Positions 9,023 to 20,002 of a stretch of 64,000 nucleotides of DNA are shown in pieces; the stretch's first letter is position 1; every line of letters begins with the position of its first letter. Under the pieces are notes generated by a model. It did no database searches and was not told the origin of the DNA. It saw only the letters and a list, made by a program, of their open reading frames with translations. The translations under genes and the position numbers were made by a program. Source of the stretch: JAHEJE01 sp965216335 (GTDB lineage: Bacteria; Pseudomonadota; Alphaproteobacteria; Rhizobiales; Aestuariivirgaceae); contig OZ244154.1 in the NCBI GenBank assembly GCA_965216335.1, positions 1,612,001 through 1,676,000 on the forward strand, written 5' to 3'.

Positions 9023-9036
9023 ACTGCAGGTCCGGC

Positions 9037-9065
9037 AAATTATGCCGGGCGACTTCGCATTTCAA
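9037..9065 (-). promoter_or_regulatory. Likely promoter of tRNA-His
   Basis: TTGAAA (9065-9060) and TAATTT (9042-9037) on the minus strand are 17 bases apart and place a start about 8 bases before the mature tRNA. An alternative -10, CATAAT, overlaps it at 9044-9039 with a 15-base spacer. Confidence 0.4.
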
Positions 9066-9115
9066 GTACAGACTATCCTGCCGGCATGCTTGGACGCAAA
9101 TGGTCGCAGCACATG

Positions 9116-9141
9116 AAAAGGGCCCGCAAAGCGCGAGCCCC
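9116..9141 (-). terminator. Intrinsic terminator behind the phasin gene
   Basis: On the minus strand GGGCTCGC and GCGGGCCC (one G-U pair) form a stem around a short loop, followed by TTTT. It lies about 27 bases after the phasin stop. Confidence 0.75.
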
Positions 9142-9168
9142 AAAATTTTCAGCAACTGAAACGTCCAG

Positions 9169-9624
9169 TTACGCGGCAAACTCCTTGCTCGCGGCTTCCA
9201 GTGACTTCGCAGCGCTTTCCTGTACCGGCTTCGCGGTCTCCTGCGCCAGCTTCATGGTCAGCTCGTTCAGCTCGCCGGCCTGGCGGAACATGGTCTGAGC
9301 CAACTCAGAAGCGAAGCTGCCGCTCGCCTCAAAGGCGGTTTCCGGCTTGTCCGCAGAGAGCAGCGTGCGGCTGAAGGTAAACACCGAGTTGAGGTTTGCC
9401 TGAGCGAACTCGATGGCCTTGAGCTGGATTTCCGCAGCGTTGTTCTTGAATGCATTGGCGCTGGCATCGAAAACCTGCACCTGGCCGTGGGCAATCTCGC
9501 CGGCCTTTTCGGCAGCCGCCTGTGCCTGGTCGACGGTCTGCTCAGCCATCGCCTTGGCGGTCTCGGGGAAATCTGTGAAGTCGCTGGCGGACTTGCTGGT
9601 CTTCGTAGTGCGTGGCTTGCTCAT
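9169..9624 (-). CDS. Phasin family protein (PHA granule-associated)
   Basis: The 151-residue protein is Ala-rich and almost entirely helical in composition, with no signal peptide or membrane segment. A central phasin_2-like region (about 25-125) reads FPETAKAMAEQTVDQAQAAA and then AIEFAQANLNSVFTFSRTLL. Phasins coat polyhydroxyalkanoate granules and control their number and surface. I chose ATG 9624 because GGAG lies six bases upstream; an ATG two codons earlier would sit on the ribosome site itself. The gene is monocistronic, ending in a clear terminator, and is divergent from the histidine kinase. Acetoacetyl-CoA synthetase encoded at 14.4-16.3 kb fits the same storage polymer economy, though the genes are not linked in an operon. 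Confidence 0.88.
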   Translation of the reverse strand: MSKPRTTKTSKSASDFTDFPETAKAMAEQTVDQAQAAAEKAGEIAHGQVQVFDASANAFKNNAAEIQLKAIEFAQANLNSVFTFSRTLLSADKPETAFEASGSFASELAQTMFRQAGELNELTMKLAQETAKPVQESAAKSLEAASKEFAA

Positions 9625-9742
9625 GGTCATCTCCGTCGTTGCAGCTTGTTTCGCTGACTCACTACATAGGCATTCTTATTGTGCAATGCAATAAAAAATT
9701 TCTGCGCTGCACAAATTCCGTTTACCATTCCCGGTCATATGA

Positions 9743-9757
9743 TTAATCAACCGTTAA
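9743..9757 (+). promoter_or_regulatory. CtrA-type box TTAA-N7-TTAA upstream of the histidine kinase
   Basis: TTAATCAACCGTTAA is an exact match to the CtrA consensus half-sites with seven-base spacing. It lies about 137 bases upstream of the kinase start and about 120 bases upstream of the divergent phasin gene, so either could be controlled. Kinases of the PleC/DivJ/PdhS class act in the CtrA pathway, so the kinase is the likelier target. Confidence 0.55.
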
Positions 9758-9893
9758 TAAGGAATGGACGGGCCGGATCAATTTGAGCTAAGTTTTCAAT
9801 TAATCAGTGCGGCAGACGGCCTGCGCGTTTCGCGCGGCGACCGTCAACTGGAGTAGATCCCGTTCCGAAACCAGGCACGGGGGAGGAGTTGCG

Positions 9894-12638
9894 TTGGAAG
9901 TAGCCGCAGGAATGACTCTAGACGATCTGCAATCATCGCCCCGCCCGGCATGGCTCTGGGACGGCGCGCGTGCCCGCCTGGTGTGGGCCAACGCCGCTGG
10001 CATTGCGGTTTTTGGCGGCGAGACGCTGTTTGACCTGATCGACCTCTCCTTCGACCTGCGCAACCGCGATGTTGCCCGCATTGCTGAATTGTGTGGCGAA
10101 CTGCAGCGCGGCACGCCACACCGCGAGGAACTCACCATACCGGCGGCCACCGGTGATTTCGCCACCGCGTTCGATTGCCAGATCCACGCCCTGCCCGATG
10201 GCCGTGACGGGCTGTTGATGCTCGCCGACAAGACAGGCGTCGGCCCGGCCGGTGGCTCACTGATGACCGGTGTGTTGGAAGCCATGCCGATTGCCATCGT
10301 CGTGGTGACCGACGAGGGCGCCACGGTTTTCAGCAACCAGGCTGCAGCCGCCATGTTCGAGGCCGCGCGCCTGGCATCGCTTGCCGATTTGCTTCAGGAC
10401 GCCGAACAGGCCCGTAATCTGCTCGATCACACCATCGCATCCGGCACCATAACCACCATACGCACACTTGAGACGCTCCACGGCGAACGGGAAGTCCGCG
10501 TGACCTCGCGCCGTCTCGAAGCCCTCGACGATGCCGACGACCAGCATGTTCTGATCATGCTGGAAGACATCACCGAGCGCCGTGCCCTGGAGCGCAGTCT
10601 GCTGGCCACCGAGGCCCCCAAGACCAGCAAGTCCGCGGCCTCGTCACCACCCGCCCGGAGCGAACGCGCCCCGCCGGTCGATGAGCCTGCGCAAGAAGCA
10701 CCGTCAAGCCAGATTGCAGACACATCGCAACCCGCCCCCGCCGCTGACCTGCCAGGCGTCGAGGACACGCCCGTCACCGAACAAGCGGCAAGCCAGGTCA
10801 CCGACGAAACGCATCTCGCCGCCGCCGAACCGCTGGTGGAGGAAGACACTCCGGCTGACGATGATAGCACCAGTCCCGAACCGAACCTGTCCGGGATTGC
10901 CGACGCCATCAGCAAGGCCGGACAGGCAGCCGCTGCGATCGAGGAACAACCGCCGGCTCCGCCCGCCGCGCCGCCACCCGAACTGCCCTCCGTCATTTCC
11001 CGGTTGCTCGACCACTCGGACCAGGCCGTCGTACTGCATCGCTACGGCGCTGTGTACTATGCCAACCCGGCTGCCCTCGAACTTCTGGATTTTACCAGTC
11101 TGGGTGACCTGGCGGGCCGGTCCGGCCTGAACTCGCAGCTTGCCGAAAGGAACCAGCCGGAGTACCGCGTGACCGTCACCACCGGCCAAAACAACACGGC
11201 CGCCTTCGACGTCCGCACCAGAAAGTTCCCCTGGCCGGGCGACGTCATGTGGCAATCCAAGCTGCAGGTGGCCGAGGGCTTCGCCGGCAGCGCCCCGGAC
11301 GAGTTGGATGAGCCGGACAACGAACCCATCGTAAAACACGGCACCGTGGTGCGCCCCATTGATCCCGCCCCGCAGGCACCGGAACAGACATCACGCGATC
11401 TGGCAAAGCCCTTCGTCACCGAGCAGCCCGATGAAGCGCCGGAGGTTCCGCACCGCACAGCGCCGCCTGCCGAACCTGAACCCGTTCGGTCCACGCATGG
11501 CCTGCCCCAGCTTGGCGACACCGCCGATGCCGAACTGCGCGCCATCATGGACATTGCCGCCGACGGTCTGGTGACCATGAACAAGTCGGGCGAAATCGTG
11601 AACCTGAGTGCCGGCGCCGAAGCGCTGTTCGGCTACCGCCTGGCCGAGGTTGCCGGACAACCGTTCACCAGCCTGCTCACCGACGACAGCGCCCGCGTCC
11701 TGAACGACTACCTCGCCGCCCTTGACGACGGCGGCCTGGCATCGGTTTTCAACGATGGCCGGGAGATCACCGGCATCGTCTCCCAGGGCGGAGAAATCTC
11801 CCTGTTCATGACCATCACCCGCCTGCACCAGGCCACCCACTCCAGCTACTGCGCCGTGCTGCGCGACATCACCCAGTGGAAGAAGACCGAGGCCGAGCTT
11901 CGCCAATCGATCAAGGACGCCGAGGCCGCCAGCGCCCAGAAGTCGCAGTTTCTGGCCCGTATCAGCCATGAGTTGCGCACGCCGCTGAACGCCATCCTCG
12001 GCTTTTCCGATGTCATGCGGTCCGAACGGTTCGGCGCCATCGACAACCCCAAATACGTCGCCTACGCCAACGACATCCACAATTCCGGCACCCACCTGCT
12101 TTCGCTGATCAACGACCTTCTCGATCTGTCGAAGATCGAGGCCGGCAAGTTCGAGTTGACCTTCACCAGCGTCGATCTGGCCGCGACGACGGCGGAATGC
12201 GTGCGGCTGCTGCAGGATCAGGCAACCGCCGCCCGGGTGATCATCCGCCAGAACCTGTCGAACGGCCTGCCCAACGTCGTGGCCGATGCCCGCTCGATGA
12301 AGCAGATCCTGCTGAACCTGTTGTCCAACGCCATCAAGTTCACCGATCCCGGCGGCCAGGTCGTGGTATCGGCCGGATTGAGTGACAACGGCGACTTCGT
12401 CCTGAAGGTCAAGGACACCGGCATCGGCATGAACGAGAGCGAGCTGTCCAAGGCACTGGAACCGTTCTCACGCGTTGCATCCGAAGGCCGCGCCGAACGG
12501 CCGGGCACCGGCCTGGGCCTGCCGTTGAGCCGCGCCTTGACCGAGGCCAACCGTGCCCGCTTCGCCATCACCAGCGAGCGCAGCAAGGGCACCTTGATCG
12601 AAATCACCTTCCCGACTACACGTGTGCTGGCTGATTAG
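9894..12638 (+). CDS. Multi-PAS sensor histidine kinase, PdhS/PleC/DivJ type
   Basis: The 914-residue protein has degenerate PAS-like segments at the N-terminus and near residues 120-230, a Pro/Ala/Glu-rich linker (about 240-380), a further PAS-like part, a second acidic linker, and a well-formed PAS just before the kinase core (IMDIAADGLVTMNKSGEIVN). The HisKA helix reads FLARISHELRTPLNAILGFS with phosphoacceptor His692. The ATPase has the N box NLLSNAIKFTDPGG, G1 DTGIGMNESE and G2 GTGLGLPLS. The stretch DIHNSGTHLLSLINDLLDLS is typical of the PleC/DivJ/PdhS group that controls DivK. No membrane helix is seen. TTG 9894 is preceded by GGAGGAG; ATG 9927 lacks good spacing. A CtrA box lies upstream. 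Assignment to a named PdhS protein is not possible here. Confidence 0.85.
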   Translation: MEVAAGMTLDDLQSSPRPAWLWDGARARLVWANAAGIAVFGGETLFDLIDLSFDLRNRDVARIAELCGELQRGTPHREELTIPAATGDFATAFDCQIHALPDGRDGLLMLADKTGVGPAGGSLMTGVLEAMPIAIVVVTDEGATVFSNQAAAAMFEAARLASLADLLQDAEQARNLLDHTIASGTITTIRTLETLHGEREVRVTSRRLEALDDADDQHVLIMLEDITERRALERSLLATEAPKTSKSAASSPPARSERAPPVDEPAQEAPSSQIADTSQPAPAADLPGVEDTPVTEQAASQVTDETHLAAAEPLVEEDTPADDDSTSPEPNLSGIADAISKAGQAAAAIEEQPPAPPAAPPPELPSVISRLLDHSDQAVVLHRYGAVYYANPAALELLDFTSLGDLAGRSGLNSQLAERNQPEYRVTVTTGQNNTAAFDVRTRKFPWPGDVMWQSKLQVAEGFAGSAPDELDEPDNEPIVKHGTVVRPIDPAPQAPEQTSRDLAKPFVTEQPDEAPEVPHRTAPPAEPEPVRSTHGLPQLGDTADAELRAIMDIAADGLVTMNKSGEIVNLSAGAEALFGYRLAEVAGQPFTSLLTDDSARVLNDYLAALDDGGLASVFNDGREITGIVSQGGEISLFMTITRLHQATHSSYCAVLRDITQWKKTEAELRQSIKDAEAASAQKSQFLARISHELRTPLNAILGFSDVMRSERFGAIDNPKYVAYANDIHNSGTHLLSLINDLLDLSKIEAGKFELTFTSVDLAATTAECVRLLQDQATAARVIIRQNLSNGLPNVVADARSMKQILLNLLSNAIKFTDPGGQVVVSAGLSDNGDFVLKVKDTGIGMNESELSKALEPFSRVASEGRAERPGTGLGLPLSRALTEANRARFAITSERSKGTLIEITFPTTRVLAD

Positions 12639-14352
12639 AAACTGCCCAGTGGCACCTGCCCTTCCATGTCATCGCCAGTCTCATACCTGTCGCCGAAACG
12701 CCTGAGCGTGGGCCGCTCCGATGCCCCGGCCGGGTGGGCGATCGGCAGCTGGATCATCTGCACGCTGCTGCTGCTGCCGGTTGCCAGCATCGCCGTGCTC
12801 GCCCTGGCGCCGGGTGCCGGCATCTGGCCGCATCTGTTCGTCACCGTGCTGCCGAACTATCTGCTGCAGACCTTCGTCCTGCTGTGCGGCATCGGCCTCA
12901 TCACCTTTGCGATCGGCACCCTGACCGCCTGGCTGGTCACCATGCATTCGTTCCCCTTGCGCAAGGTGTTTCAGTGGCTGCTGCTGCTGCCGCTGGCCAT
13001 GCCGACCTACATCATCGCCTACACCTACGTCGATCTGCTCGAGTACTCCGGCCCGGTCCAGGCAGCGTTGCGCAGCGCCATGGGCTGGGCGTCCAAGGCC
13101 GACTACTGGTTCCCCGAGGTCCGCTCGCTGTACGGCGCCATCGCGATCATGGCGCTGGTGCTCTACCCGTATGTGTTCATCACCGCCCGGGCCAGTTTCA
13201 TGAAGCAGTCCGTTGCCCACATGGAGGTGGCCCGCACCCTTGGCCGCACACCGTGGCAGGTGTTCCTGACCGTTGCTCTGCCGCTGGCCCGCCCGGCCAT
13301 CGTCGTCGGCGTGTCACTGGCCATGATGGAAAGCCTCAACGACATCGGCGCGGTTGAGCATTTCGGCGTCCAGACCCTGACGCTCGGCATCTACACCACC
13401 TGGCTCGGCCGCGGCAGCCTGGCCGGCGCGGCCCAGATCTCTCTGGTCATGTTCGCCCTGGTGTTCGCCATCCTGTGGGTCGAACGTGCCAGCCGCAACC
13501 AGCAGGCCTTTCACCACACCTCGGCCCATGACTACCCGATCAAACGCCGCAAGCTGCGCGGCCTGATGCGCTGGCTGGCGTTTGTGTTCTGCGCCCTGCC
13601 GATCATCTTCGGATTCCTGATCCCCTGCGGTGTGTTGCTGAAGTTCGCCGTCACCCATTTCGATGAGGCCGCAACGCCGCAGTTCGCCGGTGCCGTCCTC
13701 AACACCATCACGCTTGCCGCCCTGGCCTCGGTGCTGGCGGTTTCGCTCGGCCTGTTCCTGGCCTATGCCAACCGCCTGCACTCCGCCCGCCCGATCCGTC
13801 TGGCCACCCGCCTCGCCAGTCTGGGATATGCCATCCCCGGGACCATCCTCGGCATTGGCCTGCTGGTCCCCTTCGCCATGTTTGACAATGCGGTGTCCAA
13901 GGCATTGCAAGGCCTGCTCGGCGCCTCCCCCGGCCTGATCCTCACCGGCAGCATCTGCGCGCTGACGCTGGCTTATTCGGTGCGTTTCCTGGCGATCTCG
14001 CATGGCAACATGGAAACCGGCCTGCAGCGCGTCACACCGTCCTTGGCCGCCGCCGCGCGCACCCTCGGGCGCACGCCGCTCGGCGCCCTCAAGGAGGTGC
14101 ACCTGCCGCTGATCCGCCCGGCCATGGTGTCCGCCGCCCTGCTGGTGTTCGTCGACTGCATGAAGGAACTGCCGGCCACCCTGATCCTCAGGCCGTTCAA
14201 CTTCGATACCCTGTCGACGCTGGTCTATACGCTGGCCTCGCTCGATCAGCTTGAGGAGAGTGCGCTCGCCGCCCTCACCATCGTTGCCTCCGGCATCATC
14301 CCGGTGATCATCCTGTCTCGTACCATGCGCGGCAAAAAGCGTTCGGACCTTC

Positions 14353-16308
<1,956 letters not shown>

Positions 16309-16446
16309 TGTCACGGCACTCCTGTATCAGGTGCGGATTGTTGCTCTGGCCCGATCTGATAGCACCCTTGAACGGTGCCGAACAGTGTATGTTAGAACTG
16401 CCGCCAGCGAATCACGCCGGTTGCCAACAGAAGCGGGAAATGTGCC

Positions 16447-18579
16447 GTGAAACGGGTTCTGATCTTCTTTTCGTTCATCTTCGTGTTGCTTGGCGCGGGC
16501 GTCGCCGCCGTACCCTTCCTGCTCGACGCCAAGTTCGTCACCGAACAGCTGCAAACGGCGGTCAGGGATGCAACCGGCCGCACTCTTACCCTTTCGCAGT
16601 CGCCCCGTTTCACCTTCTGGCCCGAGTTCTCCGTGGAGGTTGAAGGCGCCAGCCTGTCCAACCCGCCGGGCATGTACACCGGTCAACTCGCCAAGATGCA
16701 GCGCCTGAAGGCCCGCGTCGCCGTCATGCCGCTCCTGTCGCGCAAGGTCGAGATCAAGGAGTTGACCCTGGTGCGCCCCGACCTGTCGCTCATCGTCGAC
16801 GGCAAGGGCAACGCCAACTGGACGTTTGCCGCCGCCAAGCGGTCCGGGTCTTCCGCCGGCACCGGTGCCGGCGACCTCGATGTCGACCAGGTCGTCGACA
16901 GCATTTCCATCGCCCCGCTGCAGATCACCGGCGGCCGCATCCGCTATCTCGACGAGCGCACCGGGTCGGTGTTCTCCGCCAAGGACGTCAACGTGACCGT
17001 GTCGCTGCCGGACCTCGACAGCCCGCTCACCATCAAGGGTTCGCTGGTCTGGAAGGGCGAAAAGGTCAAACTGAACGCTTTCATCAAGGCGCCGCAGCGC
17101 CTGCCCGCCGGCGGCTCGCCGGTCGATCTCGCCCTTGAGGCCCGGCTCCTCAGCCTGACGTTCAACGGCCGCGCCGCCATGACCAACGGCATCAGTCTGG
17201 CCGGCAACACCGACATGAAGTCCTCTTCGCTGCGCGATCTCGCCAAGTGGGCCGGCAGGCCGCTGGCGCCGGGCAAGGGCCTCGGCGCTTTCTACGCCAA
17301 GGGCGCGCTCGACATGAGCGGCAACAAGATCCGCCTGAACAAGGCCCGTTTCGGTCTCGACGGCATGAACGCCCAGGGCAATGTCAGCGCCACCCTCGCC
17401 GGCGCCCGGCCCACCATCACCGCAAACCTCGGCGTCGACCGGATCGATGCCAATTTCTATGCCCCTCCTGCCCGGTCCGGCACCGGCGAACGCGCCGTGA
17501 CGGCAGGCTGGAGCGACAAGCCGATCGACCTGTCCGGCCTGAAGGCGCTGAACGCCAAGCTCAACCTGGCTGCCGCCAGCATCCGCTATGGAGATGTCAA
17601 CATCGGCAAGACCAACGTCGTGGCGAACCTTGCCAACGGCGTCCTCAAAGCCGACCTGAAAAAGATGACCTTCTATGACGGTAAAGCCGAGGGCAAGCTG
17701 GTGCTCGACGGCACCCGCGCCAAGCCGACATTGCAGGGTGCGCTGAGCGCCAACAGCCTGGACGGTTACCGGCTGCTGACCGATTTCGCCGGCATCCAGC
17801 GCATCGAGGGTGTCAGCGGCATACGCCTGTCGATCGCCGCCACCGGCAAGTCGCAGCGCGAACTCGTCTCCACCATGCGTGGCACCTCCAAGCTGCAGTT
17901 CAACAACGGCGCCCTGCGCGGCCTGAACATCGCCCAGATGATCCGTAACGTGCAGAAGACCATCCTCGGCGGCTGGGACACCCAGGAAAACCAGAAGACC
18001 GATTTCTCGCTGTTCGAGGCCACGTTCGACATCAAGGACGGCATTGCCCAGAACAACGACCTGAAGCTCATCGGCCCGCTCGTCCGCGTCACCGGCCTCG
18101 GCGAGGTCGACCTGTTGCGCCAGCGCCTCGACTACAAGACGACCCCCAAGCTGGTCGCCTCCCTCAAGGGCCAGGGCGGCAAGGAAGACCTGACCGGCAT
18201 TGCCGTGCCGATCATCATCAAGGGCCCGTGGTCGAACCCGAAGATCTATCCCGACATCGAAGGCATCCTGCAAAACCCGGAAGCTGCCTTCAAGGCTCTC
18301 GCCAGGCTGGGCACGGAACTCACCGGCAAGGACCTCGAAGCCAAGGCGGAAAAACTCCAGAAGAAGGCGAAAAAGAAAGTCCGGAAACTCAAGAAGAAGG
18401 CGCTGAAGAAGGTCCAGAAGGAAGTTACGGAGAAGGCCGGCAAGGTGCTGGGCGAGGAGGCCGGCGCACTGCTTGGTGAAGACGCCAGCCGCGGCCTCGA
18501 GCAAGGCGGTGCGAACCTTCTGAACAACCTGCTCGGCGGCGGCAAGAAACAGCAACCCGCCCCTGCCCCGGCACAGTAA
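16447..18579 (+). CDS. AsmA-family envelope protein
   Basis: The 710-residue protein has one N-terminal membrane helix (about 4-26) and a long periplasmic part rich in beta strands. The N-terminal AsmA domain is seen in ATGRTLTLSQSPRFTFWPEF and VMPLLSRKVEIKELTLVRPD; the C-terminal half contains the conserved repeat LDGYRLLTDFAGIQRIEGVS and GPLVRVTGLGEVDLLRQRL. The last 100 residues are a Lys/Glu-rich, probably coiled stretch. AsmA-like proteins belong to the bridge-like lipid-transfer group and affect outer-membrane lipid balance. Translation starts at GTG 16447. The gene is followed after 31 bases by moaE, so the three genes to 19640 may share a transcript, although their functions are unrelated. 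Confidence 0.88.
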   Translation: MKRVLIFFSFIFVLLGAGVAAVPFLLDAKFVTEQLQTAVRDATGRTLTLSQSPRFTFWPEFSVEVEGASLSNPPGMYTGQLAKMQRLKARVAVMPLLSRKVEIKELTLVRPDLSLIVDGKGNANWTFAAAKRSGSSAGTGAGDLDVDQVVDSISIAPLQITGGRIRYLDERTGSVFSAKDVNVTVSLPDLDSPLTIKGSLVWKGEKVKLNAFIKAPQRLPAGGSPVDLALEARLLSLTFNGRAAMTNGISLAGNTDMKSSSLRDLAKWAGRPLAPGKGLGAFYAKGALDMSGNKIRLNKARFGLDGMNAQGNVSATLAGARPTITANLGVDRIDANFYAPPARSGTGERAVTAGWSDKPIDLSGLKALNAKLNLAAASIRYGDVNIGKTNVVANLANGVLKADLKKMTFYDGKAEGKLVLDGTRAKPTLQGALSANSLDGYRLLTDFAGIQRIEGVSGIRLSIAATGKSQRELVSTMRGTSKLQFNNGALRGLNIAQMIRNVQKTILGGWDTQENQKTDFSLFEATFDIKDGIAQNNDLKLIGPLVRVTGLGEVDLLRQRLDYKTTPKLVASLKGQGGKEDLTGIAVPIIIKGPWSNPKIYPDIEGILQNPEAAFKALARLGTELTGKDLEAKAEKLQKKAKKKVRKLKKKALKKVQKEVTEKAGKVLGEEAGALLGEDASRGLEQGGANLLNNLLGGGKKQQPAPAPAQ

Positions 18580-18610
18580 ACCGAGCAGCCCGGATAGAAC
18601 GCACCAGGCA

Positions 18611-19078
18611 ATGATCAGGGTTCAGACAGCTCCATTCGACACCGGTGCCGAGATCGCCGCGCTCAAACAGGGCGATACCGGCATCGGCGCCACGGCGGTT
18701 TTTGTCGGCACGGTGCGCGAACTGTCCGGCGACGACAGGATTTCCGCCATGACGCTGGAACACTACCCCGGCATGACCGAGCGCGCCCTTGAGGACATCG
18801 AGCGCCAGGCCCTGGAGCGCTGGCCGCTCAAGTCGAGCCTGATCGTCCACCGCCATGGCCGCCTCGAACCGGGCGACGACATCGTGCTGGTCATCACCAC
18901 TTCGGCACACCGCGAAGCCGCTTTCGAGGCCTGCCAGTTCCTGATGGACTGGCTGAAGACCAAGGCGCCGTTCTGGAAGCTTGAGGCCGGAACCGGAGGT
19001 GAAGTCTGGGTCGATGCCCGCGAAAGCGACGATGCCGCGGCGCAGCGCTGGAGCGGCACTGGCGATCAGCCGGACTGA
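18611..19078 (+). CDS. moaE: Molybdopterin synthase catalytic subunit
   Basis: The 155-residue protein joins MoaD-thiocarboxylate to convert precursor Z to molybdopterin. MoaE motifs are complete: AVFVGTVRELSG, MTLEHYPGMTE, IVHRHGRLEPGD, and the catalytic lysine segment WLKTKAPFWKLE near the C-terminus. Length is normal. No moaD is next to it, so the small subunit is encoded elsewhere. The stop is two bases before the ATG of the thermonuclease gene, so the two are translated as a coupled pair. Confidence 0.95.
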   Translation: MIRVQTAPFDTGAEIAALKQGDTGIGATAVFVGTVRELSGDDRISAMTLEHYPGMTERALEDIERQALERWPLKSSLIVHRHGRLEPGDDIVLVITTSAHREAAFEACQFLMDWLKTKAPFWKLEAGTGGEVWVDARESDDAAAQRWSGTGDQPD

Positions 19079-19080
19079 AC

Positions 19081-19640
19081 ATGGCGCGCGGGGGCAAAAC
19101 GGTCTGGCGCAGAATTGCCGATGGCGTTGGCCTGGTCGTGCTGATCGGCGGAACCGTCCTGGTCATCCGCTTGCTCACCCCGGCAACCCAGTTGGGCGCA
19201 CCGCATGTGATCGACGGCGATTCCCTGCGCGATGGCGTCGAGGAAATCCGCCTGCAGGGCATCGATGCGCCCGAGTACCGACAGACCTGCATCGACGGCA
19301 AAGGCAAGGACTACCCGTGCGGAAAGATGGCCGCCCGCCACCTGCGCCGGCTGGTGTCCGGTGAACCGGTCAAATGCACGCCGTCGACGCCGACCGCTAC
19401 GACCGCACCATCGCCGTGTGCACCGCCGGCGACCGCGACATCAACGAAGCCATGGTCGAGGACGGCTGGGCCGTCGCTTTGTCGAAACACACGCCGGCCT
19501 ACCTGCCCGCCGAGCGCCGCGCCCAGGCCGCCCGGCGCGGCATCTGGCAGGGCTGGTTCGAAGACCCCGCCCTTTGGCGCGAGCGCAACCGAGGCACACG
19601 GGCCGACGGCTCGGGCATGCCGGCGATACCGCCGGACTGA
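19081..19640 (+). pseudogene. Thermonuclease (SNase-like) gene with a one-base frameshift
   Basis: The N-terminal part (from ATG 19081) has one membrane helix or signal anchor, then the SNase core DGDSLRDGVEEIRLQGIDAP and ARHLRRLVSGEPVKC. At about 19377 the frame is lost. The rest of the domain continues in another frame: AVDADRYDRTIAVCTAGDRD followed by INEAMVEDGWAVAL, ending PAIPPD at 19640. Adding one C near 19377 would restore VKCHAVDADRYDR, so a single-base deletion explains the break. The intact product would be an exported or membrane-anchored nuclease of about 187 residues. The alternative is a sequencing error: the rest of the coding sequence shows no decay. It is coupled to moaE and lies 96 bases before a MITE. 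Confidence 0.8.
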
Positions 19641-19736
19641 GCATGGGCTGGCCATCAGCCAACCTGCAAGAGGACGCCCGTTGCCTCCGCCACACGGAAC
19701 AAACGTCAGCGGAGCTCACGCCAGTCGCGCCGCGAC

Positions 19737-20002
19737 TAGAGCCTTTTGTGGCAATACCGAGCCATTTGATGGGTCAAATTCGTTCAGTCCGGCAAGCCAT
19801 GGCGCGCTGCGCGATGCGGTGTATCGGGCAAGCGGCATGGCGCACCGGATGGGCGAATTTATCCCACCGAAGGCCTGCTTTTCGCGCTCGCTGGACAGCG
19901 TTAGGCGGCACTTGTGGTCAACCAGACCACGGCGCGCCGCCTGCCTGGCCAGCAAACGCGAAAAGCCGGTCAAATGGCTCGGAATTGCCACAAAAGGCTC
20001 TA
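19737..20002. mobile_element. 266-bp MITE with 33-bp terminal inverted repeats and TA ends
   Basis: The left end (19737-19769) and the right end (19970-20002) are inverted copies of a 33-bp sequence beginning TAGAGCCTTTTGTGG, with a single mismatch. Both ends start with TA, as expected for an IS630/Tc1-mariner-type element that duplicates a TA target. The 200-bp interior has no ORF resembling a transposase, so it is non-autonomous. The right end supplies the stop codon of trkH: TA of the target plus G of the element makes TAG. Confidence 0.8.

Noticed and set aside
16327..18555. 742-residue open frame on the minus strand opposite the AsmA-like gene
   Set aside because: It mirrors the AsmA-like gene; composition is typical of antisense frames in GC-rich DNA and it has no family motif.
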